Source of the DNA: Ignavibacteria bacterium
GTDB taxonomy: Bacteria; Bacteroidota; Ignavibacteria; UBA10030; SZUA-254
Reading direction: 5' to 3'
Assembly: GCA_005877655.1 (NCBI GenBank)
Contig: VBOC01000171.1
Coordinates: 1-6,546, forward strand
Length of the DNA stretch: 6,546 nucleotides
Translations under genes and position numbers: made by a program
In this document: positions 1-5,352 of the stretch, in pieces
How positions within the stretch are numbered: the first letter of the stretch is position 1
Layout: each line of letters begins with the position of its first letter
The notes under the pieces: model-generated
What the model was told of the DNA's origin: nothing
Database searches by the model: none
What the model saw: the letters and a program-made list of their open reading frames with translations, nothing else

Positions 1-1
1 C

Positions 2-418
2 ATCCGCCAGACGCCCGCCACGCTTGTCCTGGACGGAAAGGCGATCTCCCTGATCGGTGACGGTTCGGTCCAACTGGCCGGAGAGCCATCGACCGGAGGC
101 TCCATGCGCCGGATCAGATTGATCCTATCACCCGCTCTGGTTACTGAAATGCCGAAAGACTTCCGTCTCGATCAGAACTACCCGAACCCGTTCAATCCAG
201 CGACCGAGGTTCGTTATGAGCTACCCGTCCAGAGCCGCGTCCTCTTGACCGTCCATGACCTTCTGGGGCGCGAAGTCGCGACGCTCGTTGACGGCGTTGT
301 TCCTGCCGGCCGCTACACCGCCCGATGGGATGCGAGCGCAGCTCCGAGCGGGATTTACTTTTACCGATTGACGGCGGGAAGCTTTGCCGGGGCGAGAAAA
401 ATGGCCCTCGTCAGATAA
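2..418 (+). CDS. C-terminal part of a secreted protein with a type IX secretion (Por) sorting domain; 5' end outside window
   Basis: The frame is open from the window edge to the TAA at 416-418, giving 138 visible residues. The ATG at 104 lies inside the open frame and is probably an internal Met, not the start. From about residue 53 the sequence is a typical T9SS type A sorting domain: an FRLDQNYPNPFNPAT motif (QNYPNP begins at nucleotide 173), then a beta-rich stretch with LLGREVATLVDG, then PSGIYFYRL and a basic, Lys/Arg-ending tail. In this family the domain directs a Sec-exported protein through the T9SS outer-membrane machinery and is usually removed or used for surface anchoring. The N-terminal effector part is missing, so the protein's activity cannot be named. 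The next gene starts only 18 nt after the stop with no clear terminator between them. The sorting-domain call is firm. Confidence 0.9.
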   Translation: MRQTPATLVLDGKAISLIGDGSVQLAGEPSTGGSMRRIRLILSPALVTEMPKDFRLDQNYPNPFNPATEVRYELPVQSRVLLTVHDLLGREVATLVDGVVPAGRYTARWDASAAPSGIYFYRLTAGSFAGARKMALVR

Positions 419-436
419 CCATATCCGGTCCGACCT

Positions 437-1183
437 ATGCCCTCTTTCCAAACGTTGCTGTACAATGTAACCGATGGCGTCTGCACTATCACGCTGAACC
501 GTCCGGAGGTCTATAACGCGTTCAACGAGAAAATGAAAGAGGAGTTCAACGACGCGTTGAGAGAAGCCGGGCGCGATGTTCAGGTGCGCGCGGTCGTGAT
601 CCGCGGGGCCGGAGAGAAGGCATTCTGTTCGGGCCAGGACCTCAAAGAACATTCGGGCTCAAAGAGGTCGCTCAAGGAATCGCTCGAACAGAATTACAAT
701 CCGATGATCCGCAAAATCCGGACCATGGAGAAACCCGTCGTCGCCATGATCAACGGGGTGGCGGCGGGAGCCGGGTGCAGCCTCGCGCTCGCCTGCGACA
801 TGAGGCTCATGTCGACCACGGCGAAGCTCATCGAAATATTCATCCGGATCGGGCTGGTGCCCGACTCCGGTTCGCACTGGTTCCTCCCGAGGCTTGTCGG
901 CATCTCCCGCGCATTCGAATACGCAGCAACCGGCCGCGACATTCCCGCCGATGAGGCGGAACGGGTCGGGCTCGCGCTCGACCTTGCACGTCGGCTCGCC
1001 AAGGCGCCCACCAAGGCGATCGGCCTGATCAAGCGCACACTGAATAAGGCTCTGGCGAGCGATCTCGAGAGCATACTCGAATATGAAGCTTTGATTCAGC
1101 AGATAGCTTCCGGTACCGAGGACCATACCGAAGGATTGAGGGCGTTTATCGAGAAACGGCAGCCGGTCTTCAAGGGAAAATAG
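437..1183 (+). CDS. paaG: PaaG-type enoyl-CoA hydratase/isomerase (crotonase family), with a short internal gap
   Basis: This 248-residue crotonase-fold protein is most like PaaG, the 1,2-epoxyphenylacetyl-CoA isomerase that forms oxepin-CoA in aerobic phenylacetate degradation. Visible landmarks are LNRPEVYNAFN (20-30), the CoA and oxyanion-hole segment FCSGQDLKE (63-71), GVAAGAGCSLALACD (107-121) and IGLVPDSG (138-145). The two glutamates of true enoyl-CoA hydratases are not at their usual places. Asp143 in LVPDSG is at the position of the PaaG catalytic aspartate, which favours isomerase over hydratase. After the GL at 178-179 the protein jumps to ALDLARRLAKAPT, skipping about 13 residues (the VN-x-VVP strand and the start of the next helix) present in relatives such as E. 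coli PaaG (about 262 residues). The frame is intact across the gap. A stop at 416-418 in the same frame makes ATG 437 the only reasonable start; no Shine-Dalgarno is visible. The family is certain; the exact substrate and activity are less so because of the gap. Confidence 0.85.
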   Translation: MPSFQTLLYNVTDGVCTITLNRPEVYNAFNEKMKEEFNDALREAGRDVQVRAVVIRGAGEKAFCSGQDLKEHSGSKRSLKESLEQNYNPMIRKIRTMEKPVVAMINGVAAGAGCSLALACDMRLMSTTAKLIEIFIRIGLVPDSGSHWFLPRLVGISRAFEYAATGRDIPADEAERVGLALDLARRLAKAPTKAIGLIKRTLNKALASDLESILEYEALIQQIASGTEDHTEGLRAFIEKRQPVFKGK

Positions 1184-1197
1184 GGGCTTGTTGCCCC
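1183..1197 (+). terminator. small GC hairpin at the end of the paaG-like gene, possible weak terminator
   Basis: GGGGC (1183-1187) and GCCCC (1193-1197) form a 5-bp all-GC stem around a TTGTT loop, starting on the last base of the TAG stop. What follows is only loosely T-rich (ACGTTAGTTTCTGTT), with no true T run, so intrinsic termination would be weak. It could instead protect a 3' end. Confidence 0.25.
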
Positions 1198-1225
1198 ACG
1201 TTAGTTTCTGTTCGAAATCTGGGGA

Positions 1226-1254
1226 TTGATTTTGGCTCTCTATTTAGGTAATTT
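1226..1254 (+). promoter_or_regulatory. candidate sigma70-type promoter upstream of the paaA-like gene
   Basis: TTGATT (1226-1231) is followed after exactly 17 nt by TAATTT (1249-1254), in the most AT-rich part of the 144-nt gap before the PaaA-like gene. The boxes match the classical consensus only at 4/6 and 3/6. The same geometry (TTGA box, 17 nt, TA-rich box ending in T) occurs before the DUF1573 gene at 3863-3891, which raises confidence slightly. No promoter was tested; the call rests on spacing and position. Confidence 0.3.
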
Positions 1255-1255
1255 G

Positions 1256-1324
1256 ATGGCAGATGAACGGCCTGCTCCACACGGAAGTCGGCCGGACAAA
1301 CCCTATCTGATCACGGAGAATTGA
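1256..1324 (+). CDS. possible 22-codon leader ORF ahead of the paaA-like gene
   Basis: ATG 1256 opens a 22-codon frame (MADERPAPHGSR...LITEN) ending at TGA 1322-1324, three nucleotides before the PaaA-like ATG at 1328. An AGG at 1246-1248 lies 7 nt upstream and could serve as a ribosome binding site. The frame is the same as that of the PaaA-like gene, so read-through of the single TGA would add an N-terminal extension. It could be a coupled leader peptide, a relic of a longer N terminus, or chance; at this length chance is a serious option. It has no recognised homologue. Confidence 0.22.
   Translation: MADERPAPHGSRPDKPYLITEN
1315..1318 (+). promoter_or_regulatory. Shine-Dalgarno GGAG for the paaA-like gene
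   Basis: GGAG lies 9 nt before ATG 1328 and decides that start over the in-frame ATG at 1376. The latter has a GAGGAGG only 2 nt upstream, too close to act. The site overlaps the end of the possible leader ORF, so translation of one could affect the other. Confidence 0.55.
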
Positions 1325-1327
1325 CTT

Positions 1328-2170
1328 ATGCCCGGAAACCCGTCAAAGATTCCCAATCCCCAGCGCGAGGAGGATATGAAGGCAAAGCTCGCGAAAGGGG
1401 AATCGATCGAGACGCTCGATGAGATGAGCGACGAGTATTACGATCACCTGATGAACCTCATGGTCCAGCAGGCGGATTCAGAGCTTGCAGGGGGATTCGG
1501 TTACGTCCCATGGATCATGAAAGCGCCCACGACGGAGGAAATGCTCGTCGTCTCGAATATCGTGCGCGACGAAGTCCGGCATGCCCGCGCGATGTACCGG
1601 CTCCTGGAGGATGCGAGGTTCGGGGTGGATGACTGGGTCGAGAAGATGGATTTCGCTTTTCGCGTCGAGGACAACCAGGACCTCGGGGATAAGAGGGCTT
1701 CCGGTGACAAACGCGTGAACATTTTCTACTATCCGATCGAGTCATGGGCGGATTTCGTGATGTTCAATTTCCTGATGGACCGGGGTGCGGGACACCAGCT
1801 CGAAGACGTCAAGACGAGCACCTACGGGCCCTGGCGCCGCGAGATCGACCGCATTTTTAAAGAAGAGAAAACGCATATCGCGCACGGAGACTACTGGGTG
1901 AAGCGCCTTGCCCTGGATGGGGCGACGAAGGCGGAGATTCAGGGGTCGTTTGAGCGTTGGTGGCCGCGGGTGATGGCGATCTTCGGACGGCCCGGCTCCC
2001 GCAAGAACAAACGCTACAGGGAACTCGGCCTCAAGTCGCGCGATAACGACGACGTGCGCCGGACGTTCGCGAAGGAAGTACAGGACAACGCCGATCGCTG
2101 GGGGCTTACGGTTCCCAAGTGGATCCCCGATTGGCAGAAGGTTCCGGAAGACTCGGTCATCCCGGGTTGA
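1328..2170 (+). CDS. paaA: PaaA-like di-iron subunit of a phenylacetyl-CoA epoxidase-type oxygenase (PaaA/PaaC family), divergent
   Basis: This 280-residue, mainly helical protein belongs to the phenylacetic acid catabolic PaaA/PaaC family. In the known system PaaA is the catalytic di-iron subunit that, with PaaB, PaaC and the reductase PaaE, epoxidises the ring of phenylacetyl-CoA. Candidate iron ligands are present: Glu52 (in DSEL), Glu82 and His85 (in DEVRH), Asp142 (in SWADF), and Glu180 and His183 (in KEEKTH). Further PaaA-like landmarks are IMKAPT (63-68), TSTYGPW (163-169) and RWWPRVMAIFG (210-220). It differs from E. coli PaaA (about 309 residues) by extra residues around 112-130 (EDNQDLGDKRASGDKR) and by a much shorter C terminus ending soon after GLTVPKWIPDW. 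It may therefore be an outlying clade with a different CoA-thioester substrate. No PaaB, PaaC or PaaE gene lies beside it in the window. The next gene starts 37 nt downstream, consistent with one transcript. Confidence 0.83.
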   Translation: MPGNPSKIPNPQREEDMKAKLAKGESIETLDEMSDEYYDHLMNLMVQQADSELAGGFGYVPWIMKAPTTEEMLVVSNIVRDEVRHARAMYRLLEDARFGVDDWVEKMDFAFRVEDNQDLGDKRASGDKRVNIFYYPIESWADFVMFNFLMDRGAGHQLEDVKTSTYGPWRREIDRIFKEEKTHIAHGDYWVKRLALDGATKAEIQGSFERWWPRVMAIFGRPGSRKNKRYRELGLKSRDNDDVRRTFAKEVQDNADRWGLTVPKWIPDWQKVPEDSVIPG

Positions 2171-2207
2171 TGAAGAAGAACCGCCGCCCCCGTAATTCCT
2201 CCCGACG

Positions 2208-3059
2208 ATGATGAATGTGCTTGGGATCGTGGGCGCCGGCACCATGGGCCGCGGCATCGCCCAGGCCGGTGCGGTTTCCGGCCTTGAAATACTCCTCTAC
2301 GATCTCTCCGACGAAATTCTCCGGCAATCCGTCACGCTCGTCTCCGCCGGTCTCCGGAAGGCGGTCGAGAAAGGAAGGCTCAGCGCGGCCGATTCCGGCA
2401 CGGCGGCTTCGCGCATCAGGACGACATCTTCTTTCGACGAGCTTGCCCGCTGCGACGCGGTCATTGAAGCGGCCGCGGAAGACCTCCCGACCAAGCGGGA
2501 GTTATTCAAAAAGCTCGACGCCCTCTGCCCCGCGGAAACAATTCTCGCTTCCAACACCTCCTCCCTTTCGATCACCGCAATCGCCGCCGCCGCGAAGAAT
2601 CCCGAACGCATCCTCGGACTTCATTTTTTTAATCCAGCCCAGGTGATGAGACTGGTCGAAGTGGTGCGCGCGGACCGTACCTCCGATAACACCATGCTCG
2701 CGGCTCTTCTGCTTGTCGAGCGGCTCGACAAGAGCCCGGTGATCGCGAAGGACACCCCCGGGTTCATCGTGAACAGGCTCGCGCGTCCGTTCTACGGCGA
2801 GGCGTTGAGGCTTCTGGGAGAGGGTGTCGCTTCCTTCGAAGAAATCGACAGGATTGTCCGCCTTGAGGGGGGGTTTCCTATGGGACCGTTTAAGCTCATG
2901 GACCTGATCGGCATTGACGTAAATTTCGCGGTCACCAAGTCGATGTATGATCAAACCTTCGGCGAACCCCGCTATCGCCCTCACCCTATCCAACAGGCGA
3001 TGGTGAATGCAGGGCGCCTCGGACGAAAGACCAGGAGGGGATTTTACGATTATCATTGA
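2208..3059 (+). CDS. paaH: 3-hydroxyacyl-CoA dehydrogenase, PaaH N-terminal-half type
   Basis: This NAD-dependent enzyme oxidises (S)-3-hydroxyacyl-CoA to 3-oxoacyl-CoA; in phenylacetate degradation the substrate is 3-hydroxyadipyl-CoA. The 283 residues hold a complete Rossmann domain and one C-terminal 3HCDH domain. The glycine motif is GAGTMG (9-14), Asp32 closes the second strand as the likely ribose-binding acid, and SNTSSLSIT (115-123) is typical. The catalytic pair is His139 in GLHFFNP and Glu151 in LVEVV, at the usual spacing of 12. [10 protein letters not shown] (181-190) opens the C-terminal domain, which ends in [14 protein letters not shown]. Single-domain dehydrogenases are about this length, so it can stand alone. 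E. coli PaaH (about 475 residues) continues into a second half, which is encoded here by the next, overlapping gene. The start is ATG 2208 or 2211, because a stop in frame at 2193 excludes anything longer; no Shine-Dalgarno is visible. Confidence 0.9.
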   Translation: MMNVLGIVGAGTMGRGIAQAGAVSGLEILLYDLSDEILRQSVTLVSAGLRKAVEKGRLSAADSGTAASRIRTTSSFDELARCDAVIEAAAEDLPTKRELFKKLDALCPAETILASNTSSLSITAIAAAAKNPERILGLHFFNPAQVMRLVEVVRADRTSDNTMLAALLLVERLDKSPVIAKDTPGFIVNRLARPFYGEALRLLGEGVASFEEIDRIVRLEGGFPMGPFKLMDLIGIDVNFAVTKSMYDQTFGEPRYRPHPIQQAMVNAGRLGRKTRRGFYDYH

Positions 3060-3866
3060 CGTATCGTGAGGGTGACTGGAGCGGCCGGCTCCGCGCGGTC
3101 ACCGTCGCGGGCATCTCGCCGGAGCAGGCGGAAATTGATCTTTTTTGCGGGTGAGCCGGTCCTCGTAGGCGAGTTCGTGCAGCTTTGCGCTGCTGTAGAA
3201 TACAGGGTCGCGTCCAGATTAAATCCGGGCGAACCGATCCCGGCTCCGGCACGCGCACTGAATGTCACCGCGCGAATCCCGCCCGGCGTTTTCCTCGCCC
3301 TCGAGCTCACGAACACCGATTTCGGGCTCAAAAGAAAAAATATCGAGGCCCTGGACAGCGCGCTCCCACAGTCGGTGCCGATTCTCACGTCTTCTCTGAC
3401 CGTTTCTGCGACAGAGCAGGCTTCGTGGGTACGGAACCCGCGGCGGCTGACCGGCATCGGCGCCTACCCGAGCGTTCTAGCTAATGACCTGATCGAACTG
3501 GCACCCACCGTCCGGACCGACAAAGAGGTCGTTGGACAGGCGCGGGACTTCTTTTTTACTCTCGGCAAAGAAATCGCCGTCGTGCAGGACAGGGTCGGAA
3601 TGGTGATCCCGAGAATTCTTTGCATGCTGATCAACGAGGCTTCCTTCGCCCTGATGGAGGAAGTGGCATCCCCCGCCGATATCGACACGGCGATGAGGCT
3701 CGGAACGCATTATCCGTACGGCCCGATCGAATGGGCGGACCGCATCGGCATCCGGCAAGTCGTCAGCGTGCTCCGGGCGCTGCATGCGGATCTCGGAGAG
3801 GAGAGGTACCGCATCTCCCCCCTTTTACAATTGATGGCGCGGGGAGAACCGTGGTGGCGCACTTGA
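3056..3866 (+). CDS. degenerate 3-hydroxyacyl-CoA dehydrogenase paralogue (PaaH C-terminal-half type), interrupted by a +1 frameshift
   Basis: Two frames join into one protein. TTG 3056 overlaps the TGA of the preceding gene (TTGA) and encodes [11 protein letters not shown]...QAEIDLF up to 3145, before a TGA at 3152-3154. Dropping one T from the T6 run at 3141-3146 continues as [11 protein letters not shown] to the stop at 3864-3866, 269 residues in all. The unshifted frame from GTG 3066 instead gives an implausible Ser/Arg-rich start. The middle aligns without gaps to the neighbouring dehydrogenase ([23 protein letters not shown]), but there is no GxGxxG motif and the catalytic His is Gly135, while Glu147 is kept. 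Residues from about 180 form a good 3HCDH C-terminal domain ([41 protein letters not shown]) resembling the second half of E. coli PaaH. It is probably non-catalytic and may pair with the upstream enzyme. The TTG start is inferred from overlap and frame. Confidence 0.72.
3141..3146 (+). other. T6 homopolymer at the frameshift point
   Basis: The run reads GAT CTT TTT TGC in the upstream frame. Five T's instead of six would join the two coding frames exactly. The UGA stop follows two codons later, and a Phe tRNA could re-pair on UUU one base downstream. This fits a homopolymer indel, or less likely a +1 slippage site. Confidence 0.6.
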
Positions 3867-3891
3867 ATTTTTGCCCCGGCTTTTGTATCTT
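3863..3891 (+). promoter_or_regulatory. candidate sigma70-type promoter for the DUF1573 gene
   Basis: TTGAAT (3863-3868) and TATCTT (3886-3891) are separated by 17 nt. Each matches the classical consensus at 4/6, and they lie 27 nt upstream of the DUF1573 start. The -35 box overlaps the TGA stop of the previous gene, so the new transcription unit begins where the dehydrogenase gene ends. Confidence 0.5.
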
Positions 3892-3908
3892 AAACTCTGC
3901 AAATTAAT

Positions 3909-3912
3909 GGAG
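3909..3912 (+). promoter_or_regulatory. Shine-Dalgarno GGAG for the DUF1573 gene
   Basis: GGAG, within TGGAGA, lies 5 nt before ATG 3918 and supports that start, which also begins a clean signal peptide. Confidence 0.6.
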
Positions 3913-3917
3913 ATCGT

Positions 3918-4613
3918 ATGAAAACACTGTTTTTCCTGATCGCGCTTTGCCTGATCGCCCTGAACGCCCTTGTTGCCCAGCCGAAAATCGATGTGGTTGG
4001 GGGAACGGTGCTTGATTTCGGCGATTCATACACCGGCCAGAAGGTGAACCGTATTGTGACCGTGAAGAACATCGGAAAAGATACCCTTCGCATTACCGAC
4101 GTCAAAGCCCAGTGCGGATGCACGGCGGCCCTGATGTCCGACGCCGACAAAGTCGTTCCGCCGCACGGAACCGGGAAACTGTCGATTTCCTTCGACACCC
4201 ATAATTACGGCGGCAGCAAGGTCTCGAAACAGGTCTATATTTCTTCCAATGATACATCCCAGCCGAGGGTGACCCTCACATTCACAACGAACGTGTTGAA
4301 CATCCTGGATGTGGATCCCAAACTGCTCTCCTTCGACAACATGAAACTGGACTCGACCTACACCCGGACGCTGACCGTCGGGAACCCGTCGCCCAAGAAT
4401 TCGCTCAAGATCCTCTCTGTCGACCCGAAAGTGCCGGAGATAAAGGTCACCCTGATGAAGAACGAGCTCATGCCGGGTGAAAAGACACAGCTCCAGGCGG
4501 TGTTCCATCCCACGAAGACTGGCACGTTCCAGGGAATGATCGAACTCACCACCAACGATCCGGTTAACCCGAAGTTCAGCATCAATTACTACGCCTGGGT
4601 CAATAAGAAATAG
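3918..4613 (+). CDS. exported DUF1573 (Ig-like fold) protein with CGCT motif
   Basis: This 231-residue protein begins with a signal peptide: MK, a hydrophobic core of about 14 residues, and likely cleavage after ALVA (20) before Gln21. It should act in the periplasm or outside the cell. Two beta-sandwich units follow. The first (about 25-125) is a typical DUF1573 domain: LDFGDSYTGQKV, TVKNIGKDTLRI, the family signature CGCT (66-69), then PPHGTGKLSISFD and SSNDTSQP. The second (about 126-231) repeats the pattern (LLSFDNMKLDS, TVGNPSPKNSL, MPGEKTQLQAVF, LTTNDPVNP) but has no cysteines. The biochemical role of DUF1573 proteins is not established; they are common in Bacteroidota and relatives. 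It has its own promoter and ribosome binding site and a damaged paralogue directly downstream, so it is probably independent of the surrounding catabolic genes. Confidence 0.9.
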   Translation: MKTLFFLIALCLIALNALVAQPKIDVVGGTVLDFGDSYTGQKVNRIVTVKNIGKDTLRITDVKAQCGCTAALMSDADKVVPPHGTGKLSISFDTHNYGGSKVSKQVYISSNDTSQPRVTLTFTTNVLNILDVDPKLLSFDNMKLDSTYTRTLTVGNPSPKNSLKILSVDPKVPEIKVTLMKNELMPGEKTQLQAVFHPTKTGTFQGMIELTTNDPVNPKFSINYYAWVNKK

Positions 4614-4686
4614 CCCCCCGATCCGCAGGAACACTCACCGATCCCGCATTTTCCGCTCCGGTCCGGGAGGCCACTCAGACGCCGGG

Positions 4687-5332
4687 ATGATGCCGCGCGG
4701 AACGATCGCAGGCATCGCGTTTCTTCTGTTGTTTTTCAATTCCGTCCTCATCTGCCAGCCACGGTTGCAGCTCCCCGGCGGGACCAAATTTGATTTCGGG
4801 GAAGTGTACACCGGCACGACGGTCCACCGGGATCTGACACTGAACAACGCCGGGTCCGACACGCTCATCAGGAATTCTCTTCATCAGCTTTAACTCGAAG
4901 AGTTTTTCCGGAGACATTGAAAAAGTCGTTACGCTGACCACCAACGACACGTCGCACGGTCATGTCCGCATCACGTTCACGGCAAAGATCCTGAAATGGC
5001 TGACGCTCGAACCGGAATATCTCGTCTTCCACACGAGCGTCGACTCGGCGGCAACCGGGGAGCTTTCGATCGTGAACACGGCCACGTTCCCGATCCGGAT
5101 TCTCTCGGCAACCTCTTCCACCGATCGCCTTTCCGTCACGCTCACCAGGGAGCTCCTCCATGCCGGAGAAGAAGCCCGCATGGAGTGTACGCTCGGGGCT
5201 GGTGCGGAGGGCCTTCTCAACGGCACGATTGCGATCAAGACCGACCAGCCAAAAATACCGGCCTTCAGCATCCGCTTTTTTGCGCTTGTCAGAGGCAAGT
5301 CGCCCCGGCTCGGAAGTTCCGAGCATAACTGA
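4687..5332 (+). pseudogene. second DUF1573 protein gene, broken by an out-of-frame deletion of about 80 nt
   Basis: ATG 4687 (or 4690) opens with a hydrophobic export signal (IAGIAFLLLFFNSVLIC), then GGTKFDFGEVYTGTTVHRD and NNAGSDTLI, closely matching the intact paralogue upstream. The frame then drifts into RNSLHQL and stops at 4891-4893. The rest of the domain continues in the next frame: GILFISFNSKSFSGDIEK, LTTNDTSHGHVRITF, WLTLEPEYLVF and a second Ig-like unit ending at the TGA 5330-5332. Against the paralogue, 84 nt between DTL and the Gly of GKLSISFD are replaced by 4 nt (4867-4870), so about 80 nt are gone, including the CGCT signature. No single-base correction restores the domain. 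The C-terminal part could be made only from an internal start such as ATG 5072, without a signal peptide. Both halves are certain; whether the deletion is real or an assembly fault is open. Confidence 0.85.
5308..5324 (+). repeat. 17-nt perfect palindrome just upstream of the thiolase gene
   Basis: GCTCGGAA-G-TTCCGAGC has 8-nt perfect arms around a single central G and ends 28 nt before the thiolase ATG. It lies in the last codons of the broken DUF1573 gene. It could be an operator for a dimeric repressor or a short hairpin (6-bp stem, AAGTT loop). There is no T run, so it is not an intrinsic terminator. A palindrome of this size can arise by chance in a few kilobases. Confidence 0.3.
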
Positions 5333-5352
5333 TAATCCGTACTATCACAGCC

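Noticed and set aside
659..1126. Long minus-strand open frames opposite the paaG, paaA and paaH genes
   Set aside because: They are antisense to clearly conserved genes and show no recognisable domains; high-GC coding DNA commonly leaves such open shadows.
437..1183. Calling the crotonase a PaaF/FadB-type enoyl-CoA hydratase
   Set aside because: Both hydratase glutamates are absent at their usual positions and the LVPDSG aspartate is the PaaG-type residue.
1376..2170. ATG 1376 with the upstream GAGGAGG as start of the PaaA-like gene
   Set aside because: The purine run is only 2 nt from the ATG, too close, and ATG 1328 has a well-placed GGAG.
3057..3059. Read-through of the TGA as a recoded codon giving a fused PaaH
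   Set aside because: The frame directly after the TGA is the poor Ser/Arg-rich one; the real coding frame there is a different one, so a recoded UGA would not help. TGA also ends other genes in the window.
3066..3143. GTG 3066 as the true start of the second dehydrogenase gene
   Set aside because: The resulting first 25 residues are a Ser/Arg-rich run ([15 protein letters not shown]) typical of an out-of-frame shadow, while the other frame in the same stretch gives sensible protein that joins the rest after one base.
4729..4758. Lipoprotein signal (VLIC) in the second DUF1573 gene
   Set aside because: The residue before the Cys is Ile, not Gly/Ala/Ser, so the lipobox does not fit; an ordinary signal peptide is more likely.
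4996..5328. Plus-strand frame 4996-5328 as a separate gene
   Set aside because: It overlaps the DUF1573 tail, which in the neighbouring frame shows clear family patterns; this frame reads as His/Arg/Gly-rich noise.
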